Shown piece by piece: positions 44,358 through 56,530 of a stretch of 64,000 bases of DNA. This stretch comes from Mytilus californianus (lineage: Eukaryota > Mollusca > Bivalvia > Mytilida > Mytilidae). The notes beneath the pieces are model-generated. The model was not told the origin of the DNA. It saw only the letters and a list, made by a program, of their open reading frames with translations, and made no database searches. Position 1 is the first letter of the stretch; every line of letters starts with the position of its first letter. Made by a program: the position numbers and the translations under genes. The stretch covers positions 10,168,001 to 10,232,000 of the forward strand of contig NW_026262659.1 of the NCBI RefSeq assembly GCF_021869535.1, in the 5' to 3' direction.

Positions 44358-46990
44358 AATCAGTTCACAGTACATTAAGTGTTTCTTGATATAATTAGCA
44401 TAAAAACTATAAATATTTCATGAATAATAATAAGAGGAAATCTTGGACATATTCTATAAGAATAAGACAGCAAACAAACAACACAAGAAACCAAAAGCAA
44501 ATTTTCATTTAAATCCTGTAATCTTATCCTTTGAAATTTTGATTTCACTAGTTTAGATTCTGCAAGTGTTTTCAGACAAGATTCTTGTACATGTATGACT
44601 ATTGAAAATAAATATTTTCTATTAGAAAACAAAATATGTGTCTTGAAAAATGTATTGAGTATTATTTACATTGTACACATACTACTGCTTTAAGTTATTC
44701 CTTTGCATTAAATAAAAAGTGAACAGTTGAAGGAAATATTAAAATGGAGATTTTAAGCTATATGTAATAGTTTGAAATAAACAGGACAGTTTCAATGAGG
44801 ATTCACAAACTGATTATATCTTTGCCTTAAAAAAAACTCTGAAAATGTACTGAATGTAAGGTGTTAATTATTTAACATTTTGTTGATTTTAAAAATATGA
44901 GTCATAATATATGCAGCATAATTTCAAATTCAATTTATCAAATTTATAAAGGCCTGTATGTATCGTTGAATTGAACCAATCCAAACTCCATTTTTGTAAA
45001 TGATTTAATATGTGTCAACCAAATAATATTCATAACGTTTTCCCATATATTTGAGGTTTGCTGACCCAAATATTTCACCTTGGACATAAAATTCTTAATT
45101 TGAAAGGAAATTATGTTTTTATACACCCTGTACATGTTTTTTGCATATTTTCACATAATTTTGCTGAGTTTTGATACATTGTTGAAAATTCTTCAGTATT
45201 TGTTTTTCATTTAAATGAAATCAGAAAATCAAAACTTCAGCCTGTGCTATCAGCATTTGAATCAATCATCACAAATTTGTGATTTTTTTTCAAAATAGAT
45301 TATGTAATAGTAAAACAGTTTTGATAGTTTGAAAAGTGAGAAATTTTAGTAAGTGGACTTTAAGGAGCTAGTTTCCCATAAATTTGATCTTTTGATCATA
45401 GTTGCTTGCTTTAGTTTAATTTAGGAAATTGTAGCAAAACCTTTGAAACTTGATTAGTTAATTTTGACAGATTTTGAAGGCAATTGCTTCAGTTTTAATA
45501 ATTTATTATTGTTTCAACAGTAGTTTTCTTTGAATTAATATGTTAATATTTTTTTTAAGTTTCTATATTTTTACCGGAAACAAATAGGAAATTAAAAAGT
45601 AATATTTTTTGCCAGTTTAAAAAATGTGGTGTCCACACAAAGTGGAAATCACATTTAACCTAAAAAAGTTAGAAGGATCTACTTTTTATCAAATAATAAC
45701 TAGATATCATTGAGATGGGAGCCATCTCTGTGGGCCCCGCTGTGAATAATGTGTGGTAAAAAATTTGTATCTTTATCATTGGACATGGGGTTGTCAAATG
45801 AAACCAAAGTTTTTGACCTTGACCTTTGATCTAGGAAGTTGTACATGATACACCCTCTGGTGTTGGTTAATATACATATCAAGATATAGAGCGGACACGA
45901 TCTTTACCATAGGACATGGGGTCCCGGTTGTCAACTAAAACTAAAGTTTTTGACCTTGACCTTTGACCTAGGAAGTTGAACATACATTATGACACACCCT
46001 CTGGTGTTGGTTAATATACATGTCAAGTATTAACTTTGAAATCATAACGGTTCTCTAGATATAGAGCGGACACGATTTGATACGGACGGACGGACAGACG
46101 GACATTTAGGACCTGACAAATTGGGGAGTTACCCACCATAATTAATCTAATTGAGTGAAATAGTTTTATTTTTTATTTGCAACATCAATAGCAATTCCCC
46201 CCTCAGACAAAGATCAAATTGGGTGATCACCACTAAGCTCCTGAAAGTATTGAGTTTTTTCATCATCATGATACTGTTGATTCATTATAATTCGTTGGAT
46301 ACCAATTTTCATGGATTTGGTGGGTAAAGGTAAACCACGAAATTAAATGTTCAAAGAATGACAAATTTCATATAGGGTTGTATGCAGACTTAGTCAAAGC
46401 AACGAAATAAGATATCCACGAAAATGCAAGTTTTCCTTACTCCACGAAAATTGGAACCCACGAAAATAAATGAATCCACAGTATTGAATTGAGACATATC
46501 ATTATTAATGTCACAAATCAAGACGGTCATCCACTGCTATCTTAAATGGATTTCATTGAGGATACTAGTATATAAGATAGGACTTTAATTTGGTATATAC
46601 ACTGATAAGCAGGGTTTTTTTAATTTAATTTGTCTGGTTTGAAACATTCTTACCAGTTCTGTATTTGAAAGACCAACTGATTACTAGGGATACAAAATCT
46701 GACCAACAGATAACTGATTAAACACTGATTTAGCACTTGGACAGTGGGTAGAAAAAGACGTTCTGACATGTAATTGGGTTCTCCTTTGCATGAATGGGGT
46801 TTTTTATCACTTAAATGACAAATGATTGGGTTTTTTATATATTTTATTGCGTAATCAAGCAAATACACAGTATATCTGGAGCTCTACAGATTTACAATGA
46901 CATGTATAATGTCTGACTTCAATATTTAGTTTGTCAAAGCCTCTCTCTGTTTCCTAGGCCTAATTATAGTTGAAATCCAGAAATTTTTGC
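43845..46990 (+). repeat. Segmental duplication, copy 1
   Basis: From GAGTGTATAGAGATGTAT in exon 4 to about 46990, the sequence is colinear with 56535-59826, through the stop codon, the 3' flank and beyond. Shared landmarks include AAAATCAGTTCACAGTACAT after the stop, TATTTGAGGTTTGCTGACCC and ATCTGGAGCTCTACAGATTT. Copy 1 alone contains the element at 45700-46130. Copy 2 alone contains the one at 57890-58726. Confidence 0.85.
45700..46130. mobile_element. Family 4 tandem-module element
   Basis: Starts with the stem-loop GAGATGG-GAG-CCATCTC (about 45711-45727), then two modules with GACATGGGG, TTTTTGACCTTGACCTTTGA and ACACCCTCTGGTGTTGGTTA. It ends near GACGGACGGACAGACGGAC (46084-46102). It is absent from the paralogous position in copy 2 of the duplication (around 58950-59060), so it inserted after the duplication or was lost there. 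Confidence 0.65.
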
Positions 46991-47317
46991 GAAATTTCAC
47001 CAAAATTTCTCCCAACAGCCAATTTGGGTTGTAAATTTGACACTTTTTTAGAAAAACTGATTTTTTTTTATCTTAACACAATTGACATAATATTCAGGAT
47101 AAAATATAGCCCTAAATAAACTTAATACTTTTCAAATATAGCAGGACTCATGTAGTAATTGTCAAATCTTTAACATCAGTTTCATTTTTATACTTCATAA
47201 GAGATAAATAATATTTAAATTGGATCACAATCTTAATTGCTTTATTATTGTCATTGTATTTTGGTATTTCTTTAATATATAACAGTTTGGTATAAAGGAA
47301 TAATTGGTATAATTTGG

Positions 47318-47520
47318 TTAAGTAGCATATGTATTGAGACATATCTCTCCTCGTTATTGGGTATTGAGTATTCTGGAAAAAAGTCCAGATTTGGTTTATA
47401 TATTAGTTGTACATAGTTGTTTCTCTAGATTATTGTGACCACATGTACATAGGTTTATGAAAGAAATAGAATTCATTATTTAAAAGTAGTTAATATTATT
47501 TATGCCAGACAGTAGCAAAT
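47318..47520 (+). repeat. About 200-bp direct repeat, left
   Basis: Matches 47862-48066 through GTTAAGTAGCATATGTATTG, TTGGTTTATATATTAGTTGT, ACATAGTTGTTTCTCT and GTTAATATTATTTATGCCAG. The two copies are about 340 bp apart. A miniature LTR-type element is possible, but I see no clear TG...CA ends or primer-binding site. Confidence 0.75.
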
Positions 47521-47861
47521 AATGGTGGAGTATCTGGTTTCAAGTAAGCACATATCGTACAATAACTCTGGATTGTATTTGAAATATTGGAAACTTGAAA
47601 CATTTAAAGCACAATCCTAAACAGTGGGCGTCAATATGGAGATGACCACGATGTCGACCACATGTTGACGATTTTTAATTTTTTACAAGTATATCATCTG
47701 TAAATATTGTGATCTATATTCATTTGCTTGTTTATCTAACTATTTGATTTTTTATTGTTTTTTTGTAATATGACCAAAGTGCCTTGACCATTTAAGACTA
47801 ACAGGGTTTGTTTAATTGTTAAGGGGATGTTATATATTAGTTTGGTATGGTCAAGACATTT

Positions 47862-48066
47862 GGTTAAGTAGCATATGTATTGAGAGTTATCTCTCCTCAA
47901 CCAGTACCGTAATTAGGTATTGAGTATTCCGAATACAGTCAGGATTTGGTTTATATATTAGTTGTACATAGTTGTTTCTCTGGATTATTGTGACCACATG
48001 AACATAGGTTTATAAAAGAAATAGAATATTATTTAAAAGTGGTTAATATTATTTATGCCAGACAGA
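47862..48066 (+). repeat. About 200-bp direct repeat, right
   Basis: Right partner of 47318-47520, with a small insertion (AACCAGTACCGTAATT near 47900) relative to the left. Confidence 0.75.
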
Positions 48067-48434
48067 AGCATAAAATGTCTTGTTTTGATTTTTTCAAATA
48101 AGTTTTTCAATATTTCATGTATTTAGAAAAAGTCAAAGTTTTGAACAATTTTATTTTGAACACAATGTTGGACTGAAACATAAATGTGTTGAAGAATTAT
48201 TGATACCATGTATTATGAAATAAAGAAGTCAAAATAAAATATGGAAACTTAATTAACTTGTTTGGTATTTCTTTTCATTAGGATACATAACTGTACATTT
48301 TGTGAATAATGATCAGAATCTGATTGGCTAAAATTTGAGATCCAGTAGATCAATGAGGACTTAGGCTTTTAAATGGATGTTTCAAAGTTCTTTTGGTCCC
48401 GAGTTGATACTTTTCCAAGTAATTAGTATAAAAC

Positions 48435-48640
48435 AAGGAAATGTGGTATGATTGTGAACGTGTTAACTATCCAACAGAGTCCAAATGACATGGGTTGAAG
48501 TACAAATGTATATAAGGTCTGAACAGCCTTCAACAATGAGCAAAACCCATACCATATAGTCAGCCACAAAAAGCCCCAATATGACAAAATGTGAAACAAT
48601 TTTTAACAAAAAGAAAACAACTCATTGATTTAAGACTAAA
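48435..48640 (+). repeat. SINE-like repeat, forward
   Basis: AATGTGGTATGATTGTGAAC, GAGTCCAAATGACATGGG, CAGCCTTCAACAATGAGCAA and AAAGCCCCAATATGAC mark the forward orientation of the SINE-like family. Two more copies follow at 49205-49415 and 49420-49735, so three lie head to tail within 1.3 kb. Confidence 0.75.
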
Positions 48641-49204
48641 GGAAAAACTGTGAAAATCTTTCTTACCAATGGAGATCACTCCTCGGTTTCTACAATATTT
48701 TTTAGTTCGTGGTTTGGGGATCCTACTATTTTAATACATTTTAAAATTTATGACATGAATTGGCAGAGCATGACCCCTCCCTTAAAATGTAAACAAAATC
48801 TATGGTGCACTAGACATGCTAGAAGGTGGTTCATGATGCAACAGTTTTTTTTTTTGTGACACTGAAAAATTATCAAAATATTCGACTTCCTTGATCTCAC
48901 AATGAGTGGGTTAATGGAAGACTGCATTGATGAATCTTAATACTCCATATTCAGTTAATAACATATATATGTATATATAGTTTGTTTATTGATATGTTCA
49001 ATAATACTGTATGGTCAGGAAATAGGCATTTACCAAAAATGCAATTGACTATTTTTAAAACAAGATCCTCCATGGGGTTTGTATTCCTCATCTGGCATTT
49101 TTACATAAAATTGATTCAATGTAAGAAGTATATATATCTCTTTTAGTTTCTTGCAAAAAAATAATCAAAGAGCTCGAAAGTTTCCTGAAAAAGATGGTCA
49201 TTGT
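48641..49204. other. Unassigned sequence between SINE-like copies
   Basis: No coding frame or recognised repeat. A short frame at 48650-48859 has no domain character. Confidence 0.35.
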
Positions 49205-49415
49205 TCCCACTGATATCATAAAATCCAGAAGATATGGCATGATTGCCAATGAGAACAATTCTCCACTATAGACCAAAATGATGTAGAAGTTATTCCAACA
49301 ATGTGTTACTAAATGGCCTTTAACAATGAGAAAAACTCATACCCCATAGTAAGCTATAAAAGGCCCAGAAATAATAAATGTAAATAATTCAAACGAGAAA
49401 ATTATAAAATAGATA
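49205..49415 (+). repeat. SINE-like repeat, forward
   Basis: ATGGCATGATTGCCAATGAG, GGCCTTTAACAATGAGAAAA and GCTATAAAAGGCCCAGAAAT. Diverged relative to the next copy. Confidence 0.75.
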
Positions 49416-49419
49416 TAAG

Positions 49420-49735
49420 AAGATGTGGTATGAGTGCCAATGAGACAACTCTCCATCCAAGTCAAAATTTATAAAAGTAAACCATTATAGGTCAAAGTAC
49501 GGTCTTCAACACGGAGCCTTGGCTTACACCGAACAGTAAGCTATAAAGGGCCCCAAAAATTACTAGTGTAAAACCATTCAAACGGGAAAACCAACGGTCT
49601 AATCTATATAAAAAACGAGAAACGAGAAACACTTATGAACCACATCAACAAACGACAACTACTGAACATCAGATTCCTGACTTAGGACAGGTGCAAACAA
49701 ATGCAGCGGGTTTAAACGTTTTAATGGTACCAGCC
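49420..49735 (+). repeat. SINE-like repeat, forward, subfamily shared with 60063-60590
   Basis: Nearly identical to the reverse complement of 60280-60590: GAGACAACTCTCCATCCAAG, TCAACACGGAGCCTTGGCTT, TCAAACGGGAAAACCAACGG and AAATGCAGCGGGTTTAAACG. The close match implies recent activity of this subfamily. Confidence 0.85.
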
Positions 49736-49801
49736 TGAATTAGTATCTTTCTAAAAATAATTCAATTGCACATGGATTCGCTATTTAATTCACTCTAAAT
49801 A

Positions 49802-50074
49802 TTGATATTTAATTATACAAAATTGTCAAACTGCAAGTTTTGTCACAGGCTTGACAAAAATTGTCAAAAGAGGGATATAATATGGTATAAAAGAATACAT
49901 ATTGACAAACAATCCAACATGTTTAAAGCTTTCTATCAAAATATCTTAGAAGAATTCCTCTCACATGGTGTCAATGTGGTCCAAGTCCATGAATTCCAAC
50001 AGGGTAAAGTATATTGTCGAAAACAAATGACCAAAAAAATCTTTTTGGAGGATGCCTCAGAGTTATGTGCATAG
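49802..50074 (+). CDS. Unrecognised 90-codon frame upstream of the minisatellite
   Basis: The frame is lysine- and cysteine-containing (CKFCHRLDKNC near the start) and reads QSNMFKAFYQNILEEFLSHG in the middle. It overlaps the start of the 87-bp repeat frame by 23 bases in another register. No family was recognised. It could be an exon, but no splice context was established. Confidence 0.2.
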   Translation: MIFNYTKLSNCKFCHRLDKNCQKRDIIWYKRIHIDKQSNMFKAFYQNILEEFLSHGVNVVQVHEFQQGKVYCRKQMTKKIFLEDASELCA

Positions 50075-51965
50075 ATTACCTTATAATGTATCTGCAAGGA
50101 CTGTAAACATGACACAGGAGTACAAATATTGGTCCAGTATCTTCATCAGTTCCAACAGAACCTTACCTTGTAATGTATCAGTCACTGTTGTTAACATGAC
50201 ACAGGAGTTCAAACATTGGTCCAGTATCTTCATCAGTTCCAACAGAACCTTACCTTGTAATGTATCAGTCACTGCTGTTAACATGACACAGGAGTTCAAA
50301 TATTGGTCTAGTATCTTCATCAATTCCAACAGAACCTTACCTTGTAATGTATCAGTCACTGTTGTTAACATGACACAGGAGTTCAAACATTGGTCTAGTA
50401 TCTTCATCAGTTCCAACAGAACCTTACATTGTAATGTATCAGTCACTGTTGTTAACATGACACAGGAGTTCAAACATTGGTCCAGTATCTTCATCAGTTC
50501 CAACAGAACCTTACCTTGTAATGTATCAGTCACTGCTGTTAACATGACACAGGAGTTCAAATATTGGTCTAGTATCTTCATCAGTTCCAACAGAACCTTA
50601 CCTTGTAATGTATCAGTCACTGTTGTTAACATGACACAGGAGTTCAAACATTGGTCTAGTATCTTCATCAGTTCCAACAGAACCTTACCTTGTAATGTAT
50701 CAGTCACTGTTGTTAACATGACACAGGAGTTCAAACATTGGTCCAGTATCTTCATCAGTTCCAACAGAACCTTACCTTGTAATGTATCAGTCACTGCTGT
50801 TAACATGACACAGGAGTTCAAACATTGGTCTAGTATCTTCATCAGTTCCAACAGAACCTTACCTTGTAATGTATCAGTCACTGTTGTTCACATGACACAG
50901 GAGTTCAAACATTGGTCCAGTATCTTCATCAGTTCCAACAGAACCTTACCTTGTAATGTATCAGTCACTGCTGTTAACATGACACAGGAGTTCAAACATT
51001 GGTCCAGTATCTTCATCAGTTCCAACAGAACCTTACCTTGTAATGTATCAGTCACTGCTGTTAACATGACACAGGAGTTCAAATATTGGTCTAGTATCTT
51101 CATCAGTTCCAACAGAACCTTACCTTGTAATGTATCAGTCACTGTTGTTAACATGACACAGGAGTTCAAACATTGGTCTAGTATCTTCATCAGTTCCAAC
51201 AGAACCTTACCTTGTAATATATCAGTCACTGTTGTTAACATGACACAGGAGTTCAAACATTGGTCCAGTATCTTCATCAGTTCCAACAGAACCTTACCTT
51301 GTAATGTATCAGTCACTGCTGTTAACATGACACAGGAGTTCAAACATTGGTCCAGTATCTTCATCAGTTCCAACAGAACCTTACCTTGTAATGTATCAGT
51401 CACTGCTGTTAACATGACACAGGAGTTCAAATATTGGTCTAGTATCTTCATCAGTTCCAACAGAACCTTACCTTGTAATGTATCAGTCACTGCTGTTAAC
51501 ATGACACAGGAGTTCAAATATTGGTCTAGTATCTTCATCAATTCCAACAGAACCTTACCATGTAATGTATCGGCCACTGCTGTTAACATGACACAGGAGT
51601 ACAAATATTGGTCCAGTATTTTCATCAGTTCCTACAGAACCTTACCTTGTAATGTATCAGTCACTGCTGTAAACATGACACAGGAGTTCAAACATTGGTC
51701 CAGTTTCTTCATCAGTTCCAACAGAACCTTACCTTGTAATGTATCAGCAACTGCAGTTAACATGACACAGGAGTTAAAACATTGGTCCAGTATTGTCATC
51801 AGTTCCAACAGAACCTTACCTTGTAGAGTGTCAGCCACAGCTGTTAACATGACACAGGAGTTCAAACATTGGTCTAGTATCTTCATCAGTTCCATGTATG
51901 ATTCTAACAGAAATGTGTCATCTTTCTCAACTAAAATCTTGTTGCATTGTTTGTTGGCCTGGTAA
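50052..51965 (+). CDS. 637-codon frame across an 87-bp, 21-unit minisatellite
   Basis: An 87-bp unit is repeated 21 times (about 50100-51895), open on the + strand throughout. The unit translates to 29 residues such as VNMTQEFKHWSSIFISSNRT followed by LPCNVSVTA. Most repeats contain three N-glycosylation sequons (NMT, NRT, NVS) and one Cys. There is no obvious signal peptide at the first Met, so a secreted role would need an upstream exon. The opposite strand is also open over almost the whole array in one frame, broken near 50885 and 51629. Each unit carries CAAG/GTAAGG on that strand, resembling a splice donor. Coding status is therefore unresolved. No known family recognised. Confidence 0.35.
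   Translation: MPQSYVHRLPYNVSARTVNMTQEYKYWSSIFISSNRTLPCNVSVTVVNMTQEFKHWSSIFISSNRTLPCNVSVTAVNMTQEFKYWSSIFINSNRTLPCNVSVTVVNMTQEFKHWSSIFISSNRTLHCNVSVTVVNMTQEFKHWSSIFISSNRTLPCNVSVTAVNMTQEFKYWSSIFISSNRTLPCNVSVTVVNMTQEFKHWSSIFISSNRTLPCNVSVTVVNMTQEFKHWSSIFISSNRTLPCNVSVTAVNMTQEFKHWSSIFISSNRTLPCNVSVTVVHMTQEFKHWSSIFISSNRTLPCNVSVTAVNMTQEFKHWSSIFISSNRTLPCNVSVTAVNMTQEFKYWSSIFISSNRTLPCNVSVTVVNMTQEFKHWSSIFISSNRTLPCNISVTVVNMTQEFKHWSSIFISSNRTLPCNVSVTAVNMTQEFKHWSSIFISSNRTLPCNVSVTAVNMTQEFKYWSSIFISSNRTLPCNVSVTAVNMTQEFKYWSSIFINSNRTLPCNVSATAVNMTQEYKYWSSIFISSYRTLPCNVSVTAVNMTQEFKHWSSFFISSNRTLPCNVSATAVNMTQELKHWSSIVISSNRTLPCRVSATAVNMTQEFKHWSSIFISSMYDSNRNVSSFSTKILLHCLLAW
50100..51897. repeat. 87-bp minisatellite, 21 units
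   Basis: Units differ mainly at four sites: CAT/TAT, GTT/GCT, TCC/TCT and single substitutions. The edge units (first, and the last four) are the most diverged. A loose three-unit pattern of variants in the first half suggests amplification in blocks of about 261 bp. Confidence 0.95.
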
Positions 51966-54900
51966 GTAAAATAGAAAGTATATGAAAATATTTTTTTAAA
52001 TGATTGGCCATAATAAAAATGGCTGTCAAAAAAAAATTTCAGTGTAAATTTCAAACTGTTCCTACTTTGCAAAATCAAATGTTGAATCTGTGTACTTCAA
52101 GAAAACATTACAATTTTTATGGGTTAAACAGCCAAAGTTACATCTTAATCTATGATTTACAGAAAGGCATTGTTATTATAAACCTGTTCATGAGTTATAC
52201 AGCCATTAAATGAGAGTACATGACAAAATTGCACGAATTCATGACAATATGATGCAAACACCCAGAGAAAGACTATATAGCTCGTCCTAGATCTATACAG
52301 GTATTTAATGTACAGTAAAATTACCAAGTTGGCTAGAAATTATTTTGGCAAAGGAGATGATATATTTTGGGACTGATTTGGCCCAATGGGTATCCTGTCC
52401 ACAAGTACCTGTGCGTTAATTTCTGAAACGTCATGTCCAAGTTAACATGAAGCACATGCCTTGACCAAAATATTTTTTGCCAGTAAATAGATAACCACAT
52501 AATGCACTTCCTATGTCCAGCATTTACGAGTAAAATATTCATGATTTTGTCTAATTTTCACTTTTCACTGAATTATCCTGCTTACCGGAGATTTCAATAT
52601 CTTGCTTTGGGGTGTTTGCAAAATCACAATTGTGCATTTGGGACAAGTTAGTTCATGCGTTATGATTTTACTGTTAAGAAACTTTGCTGCAAGTTATTTG
52701 TACATTTTTACAAAGTATGGGAAATCCCCTTTAAAATCATTGTGCACAAGGTAATTTAGTAGTTGTTTTATCTCAAATAAATTAGGTTCTTTAAAATTAT
52801 AATTAAAAACGAAAATTTGAGGTAGATGATAAAAATGGTGTTTTATACGTTCTGCAAGTCATTTACACATTTATTGTTTTACAGTATATGCATTAAATTC
52901 TGAATTCTGTCCAAGATCATGTTATCTTAAATCATCAGTCATAACTCAGCAATCGATGTCTTAAAATGAATCACATTCAACTTATTAAGTACCAATTTGG
53001 TCCCAAACTGTACATGATATCCTTAAAATAAACTCTGTAGTAAAAAAAGTGAAAGAAATGTCTCACTAACAGATAGAAAGATGGACAGCCAGACAGACGC
53101 ACTGAAACCAGTTTTCCCCTAATCCAAGGAAAAGATGGTAGAAACTGCAATTCTATCATCATGATTATACAAGGGAAATTAAAACAATAAAATCTTGAGT
53201 CAGCAAATGGCTGATAGTTACTGAGACAACATGTATAATGTCATTATAAATTATAAATATTTAATTACCTCCACAACAAAGTTCTGGACAATTGTAAACA
53301 AATTGTCCTTTTGTTCACTGATATTTCCAATCTTTTCAACCACTTTCTGTTTCAGTAAGCTTCTGTGTGCCATCTTTCCTCTTGTTGATAAAATATTATC
53401 TCTAAAATACAATAAGGAAAATTACATTTACTTCAGACTAATTTCCAATCATACATTGTTGGACATGTTGGAGGTATAAAGGAAACATGATTCAATTGGG
53501 GTTTTTTTTTCTGGGTTCTTCCATTTTTATAACCAAATATATTGTTATGAGATAAAAGGTACATATGGGGAATATGTTCTATAAAATGAGACAGCAACAC
53601 TTAATACACTATAAAACTTGTTGAGACATACAAATTCTTACATTGTTAGCGGTGGATTATCAGGTTTTTTTCAATTGAAATAATTAAATTATGGAAATTT
53701 AAGTCCAAGTCTTGGCAATCGCAATACTTTGTTTACACGTAACAAAGGTCCACAGTTCTTATTAACCTTGAAAAAGTAGTTCCTATCTGTCACAAACTTT
53801 GATTATCCAACCATTTGCTGAGAACAAATTTTTCACTAGATATTAGAAATATTTTTCTCAAACCGGTCAGGAAATGTGAAAATTGCATAAAAATTAGAGA
53901 TATCTAGAGTTTTCAATTAAGATGTGTCTATACCTAAAGATCTAACGAAGACTACCATAGACATGTCATTAACCCAGACAAAATCAAAGAGCTGATAGCT
54001 GTGATGGGAAGAAGATACATAAAAGGATAACTTGAATTATAATGAAAGCAGACCTACTTTGTGCCGTTGTTGCATTCAAAATTTGTTTCTCTTCCAAATA
54101 ATAATATTCTTACACATGTCTCCACCAAAACAGATTAAACTTTATACAAGAAGCTCAGAATACTGTTGATTCAAATTAATTGTTATATAAGTCAATATTT
54201 TATATCTCAACATGTTCAACTTTATGGAAGCAAATATACCTGGAACTGATTAGATTCACTTGAGAATGGCAAAATAGCATATTTCTATAGAAATAGAGTG
54301 AATTTGTAGCTGGCGCTGAAAAATAGAAATATGCTTTTTGGCCGGCTCTAGGTTATTGGAAGCCACGATAAAAACTACTTTGTTTACATATATATGCAAT
54401 TCAAAGAACTGGCTATTATTTCAAAAGCAAATTTAATTTAAACAATTTTGATTTTTGAAGCCATATGTGATTGATTTTGCTATATCCTACCGTAGTCTAT
54501 AATCGGTCATAATGTCGGTTCGTTCGGATTTTGTTATTCTACTTATCACACGGGAAAACTCCGCATTGACGTCACTACGCTAAAACCAGCGTATAAAATT
54601 AGTGCAGAATACATTTTTTCTACACTTCTAAATAAAATGATATTTCTAAAGATATGTGTTCATTATTATTCTTAAATATTGTACAAAAATGCAGATTTTC
54701 TAATGGCCATTTCAAACCTGACTTCCTAGTGCCTAAAAACATTTCAGAACTTCAAAAAAAACCTCTTCCGGCCTCCATTGATTTGTTTACATTCCATTAA
54801 GCGTCATCAATCTTAATGGCAGACAAAACAGGCAAAGCAAATCGTAATTTTAAGAATTTCAAAATGACAAGCACCTTACGTCTTTAAGCGATGTTCCCGC

Positions 54901-56530
54901 GAAAAAGCATCCAAATTGAAAGAAAATCTTTGGGAAACAAACGACGAACACAATTTTTCAGTGCACATGTACATGCTATATTTTTGTTCAGGAGTAGGTT
55001 AAAAAACCAATTTAATATTTTTTAGTATATTAATTGAAAAAAAAAACGGTTTTATACACATCCTGTCTGTCTTTTTTTATTTAAATTTAATTAATATAAA
55101 CCAAGTTGAGTTGACCCAATTAGAGTGATATCAAGAAATGAATAAGTATGTAGATGTAGTGTTATCTCCCTTGTTTAGCTCCAAATATCATATTTGTTAA
55201 TAAATATTTCATGTAATGGCAGAAAGTCACACAACTTGTTTAATTTGATAGATTTTACTCTTTTAATTTGTTTATAGGATACTTTTATTCATTTTCAGAA
55301 ATTTATATATTTGATTTGAAACATTTAAAATTTTTGTATACCTATATACTTCTAAATGAATAGTATGTATAGTCGAATTTTTCTTGATATATAACTAATC
55401 ATCTGTTTCTTTAAACTAATGATAAAAAAAAAAGATATGTTAAGTGTGTAGTATTATCATTCATACATGTACCTTATCATTAGCTCTTCAATGCACCTTT
55501 CATTTGAATCCACAACAGAACTGAACCTGCTACATATACTAATAAAATAATTTTCTTGTGGAGTACCTACAGCTGATGTAATGGGTTACACTTCTTGATA
55601 TTTCTGCACCATGTTCTCTTTTTATGAGTATTATTTTATTAACATTTATTATTAAGAAGATGAAGGAGCTTAAAGTAGAAGTACCTATGGTAAGTCTAAG
55701 AAAGTGTTGATTATTATAGATGCTAATTTATTTCTATAGTTCATATGTTTCATATATATTTTTTATGGGGAGAATTTTGTTTTATACTGGTATATCAATA
55801 TGCTTTCAAATCTCAGTACTTTATATATTTAATAAAAGAAATTGGTTCAATATACACAGATTAATATTCTGACCATAAGTGAAAATTCAAAAAAAAAAAT
55901 TCCATTGATGTCAAATTTCATTTGAAAAATGAGGTTTCCTGTGAAATAAACATCCAATTCATTGCAAACAATTTCAAAGCCATATCATACAAACACATAA
56001 TGTAATTGCCTTAGACTAAAAAATCCCCTAAATGACAATAGAGCATTTCGATTGGACATCACGATTCAATGTGTCACGTGGTTTTGGCGCCATTAGAATT
56101 TGAAGCTAAACAAACAGGGTCAGCTGCTTCAGTTTGTAACAACATCCTACATTCAGTGACTGAGAAAAAATTATGAGTAACCAAGCTTGACAATACACGG
56201 TAATTAAAACACAAAGCTCAAAGTCTACAGAAAAATAAAATAAAAAATGTCCTTAAGTGAACGGAGTATCATAATTAAGGGATATTGTATAATGTTTATC
56301 AAATTTATGATGCAATGAGATTTTTAACTTTTATTTTTTTATAACAAACATGTAGCATTAGACTCTGACTGATTTTAGAAATAATTTCAACAGACTGAAC
56401 TACATGTTTTGATATGATGTCATTGCAACAAATGGAAGCTCAATATATTATTTTTATTTCTTATGAATTCTTATTTTCACTTTGACTGATAAATGTTTTT
56501 AAACAATCATGTGTATCTCAAACACTGAGG
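51966..56530. other. Gene-poor stretch, mostly unassigned
   Basis: Several kilobases without a convincing exon. Points of note: TGACGTCA at 54567-54574 with TATAAAAT about 20 bases downstream; an ATG at 54820 opening 22 codons, with a further diverged frame after it; a possible 33-bp exon at 55657-55689 followed by GTAAGT; and CACGTG (56075-56080) next to TTTTGGCGCC. None is strong on its own. Confidence 0.4.

Noticed and set aside
50081-52078. Minus-strand frames across the 87-bp array as a separate gene
   Set aside because: Two stops break the frame and no clear start or exon borders are visible. Kept only as an alternative reading of the minisatellite.
54820-54960. Possible first exon starting MADKTGKANRNFKNF
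   Set aside because: Stops after 22 codons; continuation needs a frameshift and meets another stop within 15 codons. No splice donor is evident.
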